DNA of 54,956 nt from an uncultured Eubacteriales bacterium. Its GTDB lineage: Bacteria; Bacillota; Clostridia; Oscillospirales; UBA644. Shown here piece by piece: positions 15,329 to 23,370 of this stretch. Each line of letters begins with the position of its first letter. Positions within the stretch are counted from its first letter, which is position 1. Both the position numbers and the translations under genes were made by a program. Location: contig CAJLLT010000014.1 in assembly GCA_905207625.1 (NCBI GenBank), positions 1 to 54,956 on the forward strand. Direction: 5' to 3'. Under the pieces are notes generated by a model. That model worked only from the letters and a program-made list of their open reading frames with translations. It was not told the origin of the DNA and searched no databases.

Positions 15329-17378
15329 CTGAGGCTTCCTCCGTCATTTTAAGAAATTCTTCCTGGTCAATTATTTTTACGCCCAGGGCCTGCGCCCTGG
15401 TCAGTTTGCTTCCCGCTTCCTCTCCCGCAAGGACAAAGTCAGTCTTTTTTGATACGGAAGAAGAGGTTTTGCCTCCGAGGCTTTCAATTATTTGCGATGC
15501 TTCATCTCTGGTCATGGACGGCAAAGTTCCGGTGAGCACAAACGTAAGACCTTGAAAAGCATTGCTTTTCCGGGTGCTCTCGTAGCTCATTTTTACCCCT
15601 GCGAGGTCAAGCCTGTGTATAAGATCAATGTTTCCGTCTCTGTCGAAAAATTCACGGATGAATTCGGCGGTTATCGGTCCTATATCGGAAACAGTCATGA
15701 GTTCCTGCTCCGAGGCATTCCGCAACGCATCCATTGTTCCGTATTTTTCCGCAAGTGTCCTTGCGGCTTTGCTTCCCACCTGCCGTATCCCCAATGCGTA
15801 TATCACCCGGTCAAGTCCCGCGGTCTTGGATTTTTCCACGGCTAGACGGAGGTTGTCCGCGCTTTTTTGTCCGAAACCCGGCATCAGGCTGATTTTTTCG
15901 TAATCCAGACTGTACAGATCCGCCGCCGACCGTATAAGTCCCTCATCAATGAATCTCTGAATATTGTTTTCGCCTATGCCGTCAATGTCCATTGCGTCAC
16001 GGCTTACAAAATGAATAATATTCTTGGCGGTCTGTGCCGGACATTCGCTGTTTACACACCGGAAAATAGGGGAGTCCGGGTCCTGAACCGTTTTTTCTCC
16101 GCAGGCAGGACATCTTTCGGGCATTCTGAAAGGTCTGGTTTCCTCCGGGCGGAGTTCGGGAACAATTCCCACGACTTCGGGGATAACGTCTCCCGCTTTG
16201 CGGATAACGACGGTATCTCCCTGCCTGATGTCTTTCTGTGTGATAAAATCGTAATTGTTCAGGGTCGCCTTGCTTATCCTGCTGCCGGCAAGTCGCACCG
16301 GATCCAGGATTGCGAGGGGGGTGAGGACTCCGGTTCTGCCCACGTTCACCTGTATCTGACGCAGAACGGTCTGTTTGCATTCCGGCGGATATTTGTAGGC
16401 GATGGCCCATTTCGGATATTTTGCGGTACTGCCGAGAACTTTTCTCATTTCAAGACTGTTGACCTTGATTACCGCCCCATCAATGTCAAAGGGCAGTCCG
16501 TCTCTGAGTTGTCCCAGTCGCTGTATCTCATCAAAAGCGTCTTTTATGTCCTGAAATGTGTTATAGTACGGGCTTACGGGAAAGCCCATCTTCTTCATTC
16601 TGTCAAGGGTCTGTTTGTGGGTCCCGAAACCCTCAACCGCTGTGCCTAAAGCATCGGATGACTGCAAGTTGAATACTATTATTGCAAGATTCCTTTTTGC
16701 CGTGATCTTGCTGTCAAGCTGTCTGAGTGAGCCTGCTGCGGCGTTCCTCGGGTTCGCAAAAAGGCTTTTTCCTTCCTCTTCACGTTGCAGGTTAAGCTCC
16801 TCAAACGCTTTTTTCGGCATATATATCTCTCCGCGGACGGTAAGTTTTTCCGGATATGGAGCGGTCAGGGTAAGGGGAATGCTTTTGACTGTCCTCAAAT
16901 TTAGGGTTACGTCCTCGCCGGTAACACCGTCACCCCGGGTCGCACCGCGTACGAACTGCCCGTTCTCATATTCAAGGGCAACGCTGAGACCGTCGATTTT
17001 CAGTTCTACATCATATTCTGCATCAGGGAAAACGGCACGGACACGGTCATCAAAATCCTTGAGTTCTTCAAAAGAAAAAGCGTCCTGAAGGGATTCCATT
17101 TTTACGGAGTGGGTGACCGGCTGAAATTTTTTCAGGCTTTCTCCGCCCACACGTTTTGTCGGAGAGTTCGGTGAGCAAAGCTCCGGATACTTTTCTTCTA
17201 TCGCCGCCAGTTCCCGCAGTGCCATATCATACTCGTAGTCCGAAACTTCAGGGTCGTCATCCACATAGTATTTTTTCGCCCATCGGACAAGCTTTCCGGA
17301 AAGCTCTGCGGCTCTTGCCTCAGCCCGGGCAAAAGACATTTCCGAAACAGTATGATTTATTTTCTCGATTTCGGTCAT
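15315..17378 (-). CDS. ligA: NAD-dependent DNA ligase
   Basis: This 687-residue enzyme seals nicks in replication and repair using NAD. In order it has the Ia domain with a YYVDDDPEVSD loop, the adenylation domain with KIDG (Lys127 is the AMP acceptor), the OB fold and a four-Cys zinc finger (CPACGEKT and CVNSECPAQ). The helix-hairpin-helix region and a C-terminal BRCT domain (FVLTGTLPSMTRDEA) follow. Length is normal. The start ATG has a modest GAGAGAA site. Its promoter is in the gap after yunB, and its stop overlaps the next gene, a possible nucleotide-related protein. Confidence 0.97.
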   Translation of the reverse strand: MTEIEKINHTVSEMSFARAEARAAELSGKLVRWAKKYYVDDDPEVSDYEYDMALRELAAIEEKYPELCSPNSPTKRVGGESLKKFQPVTHSVKMESLQDAFSFEELKDFDDRVRAVFPDAEYDVELKIDGLSVALEYENGQFVRGATRGDGVTGEDVTLNLRTVKSIPLTLTAPYPEKLTVRGEIYMPKKAFEELNLQREEEGKSLFANPRNAAAGSLRQLDSKITAKRNLAIIVFNLQSSDALGTAVEGFGTHKQTLDRMKKMGFPVSPYYNTFQDIKDAFDEIQRLGQLRDGLPFDIDGAVIKVNSLEMRKVLGSTAKYPKWAIAYKYPPECKQTVLRQIQVNVGRTGVLTPLAILDPVRLAGSRISKATLNNYDFITQKDIRQGDTVVIRKAGDVIPEVVGIVPELRPEETRPFRMPERCPACGEKTVQDPDSPIFRCVNSECPAQTAKNIIHFVSRDAMDIDGIGENNIQRFIDEGLIRSAADLYSLDYEKISLMPGFGQKSADNLRLAVEKSKTAGLDRVIYALGIRQVGSKAARTLAEKYGTMDALRNASEQELMTVSDIGPITAEFIREFFDRDGNIDLIHRLDLAGVKMSYESTRKSNAFQGLTFVLTGTLPSMTRDEASQIIESLGGKTSSSVSKKTDFVLAGEEAGSKLTRAQALGVKIIDQEEFLKMTEEASDDKA

Positions 17379-17410
17379 TTCAGTTCTCTCAAGTCATCGT
17401 TTTTAAATAT

Positions 17411-17438
17411 ATTATAACACATATATGTGAAAATTCAA
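17411..17438 (-). promoter_or_regulatory. Promoter of ligA with palindromic spacer
   Basis: On the minus strand TTGAAT (17433-17438) and TATAAT (17411-17416) are 16 bases apart. The spacer contains a perfect 12-base palindrome CACATATATGTG (17418-17429). Confidence 0.7.
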
Positions 17439-17454
17439 TAAAGTTTTTGAGAAG

Positions 17455-18057
17455 TCAGCCGGTAAAGGGAACTTTTCCCACAATTACCGTTTCTGCGGCG
17501 ACAATGTCTGTGGTTACGGTTTTTCTTACGGTCTGTGTAGCCAGAAGCAATACCACCTCAACCTGTACCCGAAGCACTATTCTGTGTACGGTCTGATTTA
17601 TGCCTGCCGAGGAGAATTCGGAGAAATATTCCGCTTTTCCTGACTGTACCGACATTATTTTGATGTCGATCAGCGCTCCCTTTCCGGAAAGAAGGTCTAT
17701 TCCTGTCAATGTCCCGAGGGGTACTGAAATCCTGTTGCTTCCGGGCCGGCATATCCGCTGTGTGACTTTATCGGTGACAGCCGTCCTGAGTTTGTTTGCT
17801 GCGGCTGTATCCACCCTTATTGCCGTGACCGATCCGTTTTCCGTTTTTTCCACCCTTACTATATCCTGATCCTCAAGACATTCTGCGGCGACATCATTAA
17901 TTATCCGTGTCAGCTGTATATCGGCACTTGACACCGCCGCCTGCCGGATGATAGGACCGAGAGCCCTGTCCGCAAGGGAAAGCAGTATCCATATTGCCGC
18001 AATGACGGAAAGTATCAGTGCAATCCACCTTATTTTTTTCTTTTCCACTGTCGTCAT
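17455..18057 (-). CDS. yunB: Sporulation protein YunB
   Basis: This 200-residue protein has one N-terminal membrane segment (about residues 10-27) and the conserved YunB body, including VPLGTLTGIDLLSGKG and the AGINQTVHRIVL stretch. It closes with AAETVIVGKVPFTG. In Bacillus the gene is expressed in the mother cell and needed for efficient spore formation. The ATG at 18057 follows GGAGG at six bases; nine upstream codons are excluded. A terminator separates it from the DUF6873 gene upstream, so it should have its own promoter. No clear sigma-E site was identifiable in the 50-base gap. It points to an endospore-forming ancestry. Confidence 0.9.
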   Translation of the reverse strand: MTTVEKKKIRWIALILSVIAAIWILLSLADRALGPIIRQAAVSSADIQLTRIINDVAAECLEDQDIVRVEKTENGSVTAIRVDTAAANKLRTAVTDKVTQRICRPGSNRISVPLGTLTGIDLLSGKGALIDIKIMSVQSGKAEYFSEFSSAGINQTVHRIVLRVQVEVVLLLATQTVRKTVTTDIVAAETVIVGKVPFTG

Positions 18058-18109
18058 AGAGCGCCTCCGAGCATATATCATCACTACTGATTCTATGCAT
18101 CCGGGGAAA

Positions 18110-18134
18110 GAAAAAAACCTGTCCGCAGACAGGT
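18110..18134 (-). terminator. Terminator after the DUF6873 gene
   Basis: On the minus strand ACCTGTC (18128-18134) pairs with GACAGGT (18117-18123) around a TGCG loop, followed by a run of T (the A-run ending at 18117 on the plus strand). Confidence 0.9.
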
Positions 18135-18138
18135 CATT

Positions 18139-18873
18139 TTAATCCAGAAAAAGAGGGGATCCGTAGTCGTAAAGGCTGAAACCATTACATGATTCCACGG
18201 CAACTTTATACTTCAGGCAAAACTCCCTGATCGCTGATGCCTCCGGAAAACAACCGTCAAGATCTCCTGAAAAAACAATAATTTTCCCACAGTTATCACG
18301 TTTTGCGGTGGATAATACCGGGGCACTGATCACGCACGATGCTCCCCCGATAAAACCATATGTGAAACCTGTAAGCTTTACACCAGTGTTTGAGACTTTC
18401 AGAACGTCAAATCCCCTGCTTTCAGCTGCGCGGGCTATTGACGGGTCGGAGGTGATCAGCACCGAGTCCTCTATCGGAATGGTGCTGCACTTTGCGTAAC
18501 CCTGTTTCACATTGACCGTTTCAAGTCCCTGTCTGTCCGCCTGCCGGAGGACTTCTCTGTCGATATACTTTTCCGCACAGAACAGAAACCTCCCTGCGGT
18601 AAAAGCGTTGTACCGTATGTCTTCGGGATATCCTTCAGCCGGATCCCTACTTCCGCATATCACGTCCGGAACCGTTCTTCGGACTGTTTCGAAAATCTCC
18701 GGAGCAGCCACGAGAGTTTCTCCGACCCGAACGAGCGCCAGGTCCGTATGCCCCGCAGTTTCATTACGTATTTTTTTCAGACGGGGAAGGTATAAGGTCT
18801 TTGCGCCCGAAAGCTTCTCCACTTTGTGTGTGAATTCCTCCGGTATTCCCTCCGGGACAAACAAAACCGGCAT
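18139..18873 (-). CDS. DUF6873-family protein of unknown function
   Basis: This 244-residue soluble protein begins MPVLFVPEGIPEEF and has no signal peptide. It resembles the uncharacterised DUF6873 family, whose fold is thought to be related to guanidine-group-modifying enzymes (GME). Visible conserved pieces are VNVKQGYAKCST and GGASCVISAPVLST, with a Cys in the former and His absent. The start at 18873 follows AAGGAG. The longer open frame up to 19062 is rejected because it crosses the structured 6S-like RNA. Function is unknown; the family name rests on recalled similarity. Confidence 0.7.
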   Translation of the reverse strand: MPVLFVPEGIPEEFTHKVEKLSGAKTLYLPRLKKIRNETAGHTDLALVRVGETLVAAPEIFETVRRTVPDVICGSRDPAEGYPEDIRYNAFTAGRFLFCAEKYIDREVLRQADRQGLETVNVKQGYAKCSTIPIEDSVLITSDPSIARAAESRGFDVLKVSNTGVKLTGFTYGFIGGASCVISAPVLSTAKRDNCGKIIVFSGDLDGCFPEASAIREFCLKYKVAVESCNGFSLYDYGSPLFLD

Positions 18874-18930
18874 TTGCGTTCTCCTTGTTTCCTGTATCGT
18901 GTTTTTATTTCCGACGGCGGACGTAAATAA

Positions 18931-19140
18931 AAAAATTGACCCGCCCTGCCGTGGAATCTTTACGGTAAATTCAAACCCTGCATAAGCAGGTTGGGTAAAA
19001 CCTCTCCACAGCTTTGTGCTCCCAACGTCCGGCTTTGAAGGCCGGGAGGTCTGCATACCCACTGCGGAAGTCGGAATCCCTTGTTCGAAGTGTAGGTTTT
19101 AATTACACCGTAAAACACGTACAGGGCAGGAGTTGCGCCC
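18931..19140 (-). ncRNA. ssrS: 6S RNA candidate (ssrS)
   Basis: The minus strand folds as one long rod with a central bubble and a terminal stem, the 6S plan. Closing stem: GCCCTG (18943-18948) pairs with 19122-19127, then CGTG (18950-18953) with 19116-19119. TTTACGG near 18959-18965 pairs with 19108-19114. TTCAAAC (18970-18976) pairs with 19083-19089. A small hairpin CTGC ATAA GCAG (18978-18989) lies in the bubble, as in Firmicute 6S RNAs. The apical part pairs CTCCACAG (19003-19010) with 19062-19069 and ends in a CCGGC/GCCGG loop. The RNA would end in a U-tract at 18931-18937. 6S RNA mimics an open promoter and sequesters sigma-A RNA polymerase. The exact 5' end is not certain. Confidence 0.7.
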
Positions 19141-19167
19141 TTTGTTTACTTGCGGATCCCCGGAGTT

Positions 19168-19488
19168 TTACTCCTGATCCTCTTCTTCGTCACCGAAGTC
19201 CGCGGAATCGTCGAAATCGTATTCTTCCGCGAGTTTTTCCTCTATTGCTTCGAGGACTTCGTTGAATTCGTCTTCATCGGTGATGGAATTGAACATATCT
19301 TCACCGGGATTCTCGGGATCTTCATCAATACGGAGGATTATGAATTCGCATTCTTCATCTTCCAACTGGTCGTCCCTGACAAGTGCCACGTATACTTTGC
19401 CTTCATATTCAACTGTTTCGATAATTGCGTAATCCTGTTCCTCTCCGTTTTCATCGGTCAGGTTTATGATCTCGTAGTCTTCTCTCAT
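19168..19488 (-). CDS. DUF1292 protein (YrzB-like)
   Basis: This 106-residue acidic protein matches DUF1292/YrzB: MREDYEIINLTDENGEE at the start, then short strands such as YAIIETVEYEGKVYVALV, and a long glutamate/aspartate-rich tail. The family is widespread in Firmicutes, often near ruvX and alaS, and has no established biochemical role. It has its own consensus promoter at 19560-19588 and lies just upstream of the 6S-like RNA in the same direction, so the two might share a primary transcript. The tail is longer than in YrzB. Confidence 0.88.
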   Translation of the reverse strand: MREDYEIINLTDENGEEQDYAIIETVEYEGKVYVALVRDDQLEDEECEFIILRIDEDPENPGEDMFNSITDEDEFNEVLEAIEEKLAEEYDFDDSADFGDEEEDQE

Positions 19489-19559
19489 AAATAACTCCTG
19501 TCTTCGGTATTTACTGCGGCGGCTTTTACTCCTGCCGGCCCGGACTTGTATCTGCTATC

Positions 19560-19588
19560 ATTATATCATCTATACCTCCTTTTGTCAA
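19560..19588 (-). promoter_or_regulatory. Sigma-A promoter of the DUF1292 gene
   Basis: On the minus strand TTGACA (19583-19588) and TATAAT (19560-19565) are exactly 17 bases apart, a perfect consensus promoter. It is about 70 bases before the start codon and may also drive the 6S-like RNA. Confidence 0.88.
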
Positions 19589-19857
19589 CAGCTTTTCTTC
19601 AAAATGTTACGACAGGACAAGCGCTTTTTGTACGGTTTTGTGCTTTCTCTTCCTATATAATATACCTCAGTGAGAACCCTGTCGTATAATATTTGTTTTT
19701 GTTTTTCCTTGCCGTAATATGACCCGGATGTGGAGAGGGAGGTATCGTTTTTTGCCGTGAACTCCGTTTTTTTATGGTATAACACCCGAATTTTCCGTAA
19801 AACCCCGGATTTCACAAAAAGTTCAAGCGAATGAGTAATATTTTTTCATATTCAGTA
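19589..19857. other. AT-rich gap between divergent promoters
   Basis: No coding frame with a ribosome binding site was found. It contains AT-rich -10-like hexamers (TATAAT near 19657 and 19685) but no matching -35 boxes that I can support. It is probably upstream DNA for the very active S10 promoter, where A/T tracts could act as UP elements. Confidence 0.35.
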
Positions 19858-19886
19858 TTGACAAAAGTTCCCGGATGATGTATAAT
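19858..19886 (+). promoter_or_regulatory. Sigma-A promoter of the S10-spc-alpha cluster
   Basis: TTGACA (19858-19863) and TATAAT (19881-19886) are 17 bases apart, a perfect match, with T-rich DNA just upstream. It lies about 360 bases before rpsJ and is the only strong promoter seen ahead of the cluster. Confidence 0.88.
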
Positions 19887-19892
19887 AAATGA

Positions 19893-20246
19893 GCATGGCA
19901 ATAGCATATGCCCTTATTATGCGTTGATCCCGGAGGTTGCTGAAATTCCGCCGAATACGGACAGGGAATTCCGGGGGAGCAATTATCCGATTTGAAATTG
20001 GATGATACCGAATTTTTCCGGTGTAACCGACTGCGTGCAACGAACGGAAACTTCCGGCTGTGACTTTTGACAGCGGAAAGTCCAAGCGACGCGACTGAAT
20101 GTTACCGCCCGGTGCTTGGTTGATTCTGAACAGCTTGCCCTGATTCGGAATTTTTTTGCGGCTTTTTTAAGAAACGCGCGGCTGAGTGTTCGGTTTTTCC
20201 GCCAAATCGAAATCAATCAAAAAAGAAATTTCAGGAGGCGACACTA
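19893..20246 (+). promoter_or_regulatory. Long structured 5' leader of the S10 operon
   Basis: About 350 bases of transcript precede rpsJ with no credible reading frame. Visible stems are ATCCGAT TTGAA ATTGGAT (near 19985-20003), GCTGT/ACAGC (near 20057-20074), and a final hairpin with a T-run (20123-20157). The ribosome binding site AGGAGG lies just before the rpsJ ATG. Ribosomal operons are often controlled through such leaders by one of their own proteins (L4 in E. coli). The regulator here is unknown. Confidence 0.6.
20123..20157 (+). terminator. Attenuator-like hairpin in the S10 leader
   Basis: ATTCTGAA (20123-20130) pairs with TTCGGAAT (20144-20151, one G-U) and runs into seven T. A second T-run follows at 20162. 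It lies upstream of rpsJ on the operon transcript, so full termination would silence the cluster; conditional termination is inferred. Confidence 0.5.
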
Positions 20247-20558
20247 ATGGCAAAGAATGAGAAGATGAGAATCAGACTCAAGGCATACGACCACAATCTT
20301 ATTGACGCGGCTGCGGAGAAGATAGTGGCTACCGCCAAGAGAATGGGCGCGACTGTATCCGGACCCGTTCCGCTGCCTACCGACAGGGAACTGATCACCA
20401 TACTGCGTGCTGTCCATAAATATAAGGATTCCCGTGAGCAGTTTGAGATGAAGACTCACAAGCGTGTTATCGACATCATCAAACCCAGCCAGAAGACCGT
20501 CGAAGCTTTGATGGGAATTGATCTTCCCGCAGGCGTCGAGATCGAAATCAAACTGTAA
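20247..20558 (+). CDS. rpsJ: 30S ribosomal protein S10
   Basis: This 103-residue protein is S10 of the 30S head, also NusE in transcription antitermination with NusB. The PTDRELITILRAVHKYK segment and the THKRVIDIIKP loop that contacts 16S RNA are intact, and length is typical. The ATG follows AGGAGGCGACACTA. It opens the ribosomal cluster after a long leader. An 88-base gap with a small hairpin (GTCGG/CCGAC) separates it from rplC, larger than the other gaps in this operon. Confidence 0.98.
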   Translation: MAKNEKMRIRLKAYDHNLIDAAAEKIVATAKRMGATVSGPVPLPTDRELITILRAVHKYKDSREQFEMKTHKRVIDIIKPSQKTVEALMGIDLPAGVEIEIKL

Positions 20559-20646
20559 CATACTTATTTAAAGTATAAAGCATAGACCCCCGCCATGCAG
20601 GTCACGTCGGTAAACCCGACCAATAACCGAAAGGAGAATATTACCA

Positions 20647-21279
20647 ATGAAAAAAGGCATCATCGGAAAGAAACTGGGAATGACTCAGATCTTCTCCGAA
20701 AACGGAAACGTGATCCCCGTAACTCTTATTGAAGCGGGACCCTGCCCGGTAGTTCAGAAGAAGACCGCCGAAAATGACGGTTATGAGGCTGTTCAGCTCG
20801 GTTTCGGCGATATACGCGCGAAACTGGTCAACAAACCGGTCAAGGGACATTTTGACAAAGCTCAGGTTGCTTACAAGAGAGATCTCCGCGAGTTCAGACT
20901 CGATGACGTTGCTTCCCTCAACGTAGGCGATATTATCAAGGCGGATGTGTTCGAAGCGGGCGACATCGTCGACGTTACCGGCACTTCCAAAGGTAAAGGA
21001 TATCAGGGTACCATCAAGCGCCACGGTTTCCATACCGGTCCTATGGCTCACGGTTCCGGATATCACAGACATCAGGGCTCTATGGGCTCCAACACTGATC
21101 CTTCCAGAGTTATGAAGAACAAGGGAATGCCCGGTCACATGGGCTCCGAGCAGGTAACTGTTCAGAACCTGTGCATCGTTAAGGTAGACGCTGAGAACAA
21201 TCTCATCGCTATCAAAGGCGCTGTCCCCGGTCCTAACGGCGGTCTGGTAGTGGTCAAATCCGCTGTCAAGAAGGCGTAA
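20647..21279 (+). CDS. rplC: 50S ribosomal protein L3
   Basis: This 210-residue protein initiates 50S assembly and reaches the peptidyl-transferase centre. It has GTSKGKGYQGTIKRHGF and the extended GSMGSNTDPSRV loop that approaches the active site, ending in the usual basic tail. The AAAGGAG site is close before the ATG. It is separated from rplD by 14 bases. Confidence 0.98.
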   Translation: MKKGIIGKKLGMTQIFSENGNVIPVTLIEAGPCPVVQKKTAENDGYEAVQLGFGDIRAKLVNKPVKGHFDKAQVAYKRDLREFRLDDVASLNVGDIIKADVFEAGDIVDVTGTSKGKGYQGTIKRHGFHTGPMAHGSGYHRHQGSMGSNTDPSRVMKNKGMPGHMGSEQVTVQNLCIVKVDAENNLIAIKGAVPGPNGGLVVVKSAVKKA

Positions 21280-21293
21280 GGGAGGATACAGAA

Positions 21294-21917
21294 ATGCTTA
21301 ACGTGAAAGTTTATGATATGAACGGCAACGAAACCGGTACGGTTGAGTTGAACGAAAGCATCTTCGGTGTCGAGGTCAATGTGGCACTGCTTCATGAGGC
21401 TGTCAAGAACTATCTTGCCAACCAGAGACACGGTACACAGAACACCCTCACCCGCACCGAGGTTGCAGGCGGTGGCAAGAAACCCTGGAGACAGAAGGGT
21501 ACCGGCAGAGCACGTCAGGGCTCCATCAGAGCTCCTCAGTGGACTCACGGCGGTATTGCTCTCGGTCCCAAGCCCCGCAGCTACAGATATTCCATGAACA
21601 AAAAGGCGAAGAGAGTCGCTATGAAGAGCGCATTCTCCTCCAAGGTCGCAGAAGACAACATGATCGTTCTGGACACCCTTCAGTTCAATGAGATCAAGAC
21701 CAAGAACATGGTCGCTGTTCTCAAGGCTCTCAAGATAGAGGACAAGGCGCTGGTCGTCCTTCCCGGTCCCGATGCAAATGTGGTTAAATCTGCCGCAAAC
21801 ATCCCCACCGTAAAGACCACCTACGTCAACACCCTCAATGTTTACGATATCGTGAAGTACGACAAATTTGTCGTTACCAAGGAAGCTCTTCAGAAAATCG
21901 GGGAGGTGTACGTATAA
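21294..21917 (+). CDS. rplD: 50S ribosomal protein L4
   Basis: This 207-residue protein lines the exit tunnel. The long loop with PWRQKGTGRARQGSIRAPQ is the tunnel segment where macrolide-resistance changes occur in other species; here it looks wild-type. In E. coli L4 represses the S10 operon through its leader, which makes it a candidate ligand for the leader at 19893-20246. Its stop overlaps the rplW start (TAATG). Confidence 0.98.
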   Translation: MLNVKVYDMNGNETGTVELNESIFGVEVNVALLHEAVKNYLANQRHGTQNTLTRTEVAGGGKKPWRQKGTGRARQGSIRAPQWTHGGIALGPKPRSYRYSMNKKAKRVAMKSAFSSKVAEDNMIVLDTLQFNEIKTKNMVAVLKALKIEDKALVVLPGPDANVVKSAANIPTVKTTYVNTLNVYDIVKYDKFVVTKEALQKIGEVYV

Positions 21918-22213
21918 TGAAATTTGCACAGGATATAATCCTTAAACCCGTCGTCACCGAGCACAGCATGAGCATTATGCGTAACCAGCGCAAGTATACC
22001 TTCATCGTTGCGCCCGATGCCAACAAAATCGAAATCAAAGAAGCTGTAGAGAAGCTTTTCGGCGTCAAGGTTGCTGCGGTCAACACCATCAACTTCGACG
22101 GCAAGGAAAAGAGAATGGGCTATACCAGCGGCAAAACCGCTTCCGGTAAGAGAGCAATAGTTACTCTGACCGCCGACAGCAAGTCCATCGAGTTCTTCGA
22201 CAGCTTGATGTAA
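21917..22213 (+). CDS. rplW: 50S ribosomal protein L23
   Basis: This 98-residue protein sits at the tunnel exit and is the docking site for trigger factor and SRP. The VVTEHSMSIM start and NTINFDGKEKRMG loop match the bacterial family. Its ATG overlaps the rplD stop by one base, so translation is coupled. Confidence 0.97.
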   Translation: MKFAQDIILKPVVTEHSMSIMRNQRKYTFIVAPDANKIEIKEAVEKLFGVKVAAVNTINFDGKEKRMGYTSGKTASGKRAIVTLTADSKSIEFFDSLM

Positions 22214-22226
22214 AGGAGTGACTACG

Positions 22227-23060
22227 ATGCCTATAAAGAATTTCAAACCGACGACCCATTCCAGAAGAAATATGTCTACGCTGACGTTTGAAGAGATAAC
22301 GAAGGTAGGTCCCGAGAAATCACTTCTTGCTCCCGTTAAGAAAAATGCGGGCAGAAACAGCTACGGCAGAATCACCGTTCGCCATCAGGGCGGCGGTAAC
22401 AGAAGAAAGTACCGTATAATCGATTTCAAGCGCAACCGTCTTGACGATTTCGCTGAAGTCATGTCCATCGAGTACGATCCCAACAGAAGCGCAAACATCG
22501 CTCTCATCAAGTACGATGACGGCGAAAAGGCTTATATCATCGCTCCCAACGAGCTTAAGGTAGGCGACAAGGTTCAGTCTTCCGCAAAAGCGGATATCAA
22601 ACCCGGTAACTGCCTGCCGATCGAAAACATCCCTGTCGGTACGTTCATTCACAATATTGAACTTGTGGCAGGAAAGGGTGCTCAGCTTTCCAGAAGCGCC
22701 GGTGCCGCCGCTCAGCTCATGGCTAAGGAAAACGGTATGGCTCAGGTAAGACTTCCCTCCGGTGAGGTCCGTATGGTCCGTCTTAACTGCAAGGCAGTTG
22801 TCGGTATCGTCGGCAATCTCGACCACGAGAATGTCAAGCTCGGTAAAGCCGGAAGAACCCGTCATATGGGTATCCGTCCGACCGTAAGAGGTTCCGTTAT
22901 GAACCCCTGCGATCACCCCCACGGCGGTGGTGAAGGTAAGTCCCCCGTCGGCAGACCCGGTCCTGTAACTCCTTGGGGCAAACCCGCTCTCGGCTATAAG
23001 ACCCGCTCCAAGAAGAACAAGTCCAATAAATTTATTGTAAAGCGCAGAAATGCGAAATAA
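22227..23060 (+). CDS. rplB: 50S ribosomal protein L2
   Basis: This 277-residue protein is essential for peptidyl transfer and subunit joining. It ends with the conserved region around HPHGGGEGKSPVG, which holds the key His. I placed the start at the ATG 22227 because AAAGGAG lies seven bases before it; an upstream GTG frame is only a three-codon extension through that site. MPIKNFKPTT is a usual L2 start. Confidence 0.98.
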   Translation: MPIKNFKPTTHSRRNMSTLTFEEITKVGPEKSLLAPVKKNAGRNSYGRITVRHQGGGNRRKYRIIDFKRNRLDDFAEVMSIEYDPNRSANIALIKYDDGEKAYIIAPNELKVGDKVQSSAKADIKPGNCLPIENIPVGTFIHNIELVAGKGAQLSRSAGAAAQLMAKENGMAQVRLPSGEVRMVRLNCKAVVGIVGNLDHENVKLGKAGRTRHMGIRPTVRGSVMNPCDHPHGGGEGKSPVGRPGPVTPWGKPALGYKTRSKKNKSNKFIVKRRNAK

Positions 23061-23074
23061 GGAGGTGCCGATAA

Positions 23075-23350
23075 ATGAGTAGAAGCGTTAAAAAAGGCCC
23101 TTACGTTGAAGCGTCGCTTATGAAAAAGGTCCTTGACATGAATGCAAAAGGCGAGAAGCGTGTTATAAAGACATGGTCCAGATCGTCCACTATATTCCCC
23201 GATTTTGTCGGACACACCTTTGCTGTCCACGACGGCAGGAAGCATGTTCCCGTATATGTCACCGAAGATATGGTTGGTCACAAGCTCGGCGAGTTCGCTC
23301 CCACCAGACTCTTCAGAGGCCATTCGGGCTCCAAGACTTCCAATACCTAA
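23075..23350 (+). CDS. rpsS: 30S ribosomal protein S19
   Basis: This 91-residue protein forms a complex with S13 in the 30S head. The RSVKKGPYVEASL start and TWSRSSTIFPDFVG core are typical. GGAGG precedes the ATG at normal spacing. It lies 14 bases after rplB and 20 bases before rplV, all in the same transcript. Confidence 0.98.
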   Translation: MSRSVKKGPYVEASLMKKVLDMNAKGEKRVIKTWSRSSTIFPDFVGHTFAVHDGRKHVPVYVTEDMVGHKLGEFAPTRLFRGHSGSKTSNT

Positions 23351-23370
23351 GGTCAGGAGGGTAAACAGAA

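Noticed and set aside
18874..19062. N-terminal extension of the DUF6873 frame
   Set aside because: The better start is at 18873 behind AAGGAG, and the extension crosses the structured 6S-like RNA.
19585..19815. Small minus-strand frame in the gap before rpsJ
   Set aside because: It has no ribosome binding site or homologue pattern, and it starts inside AT-rich promoter-like DNA.
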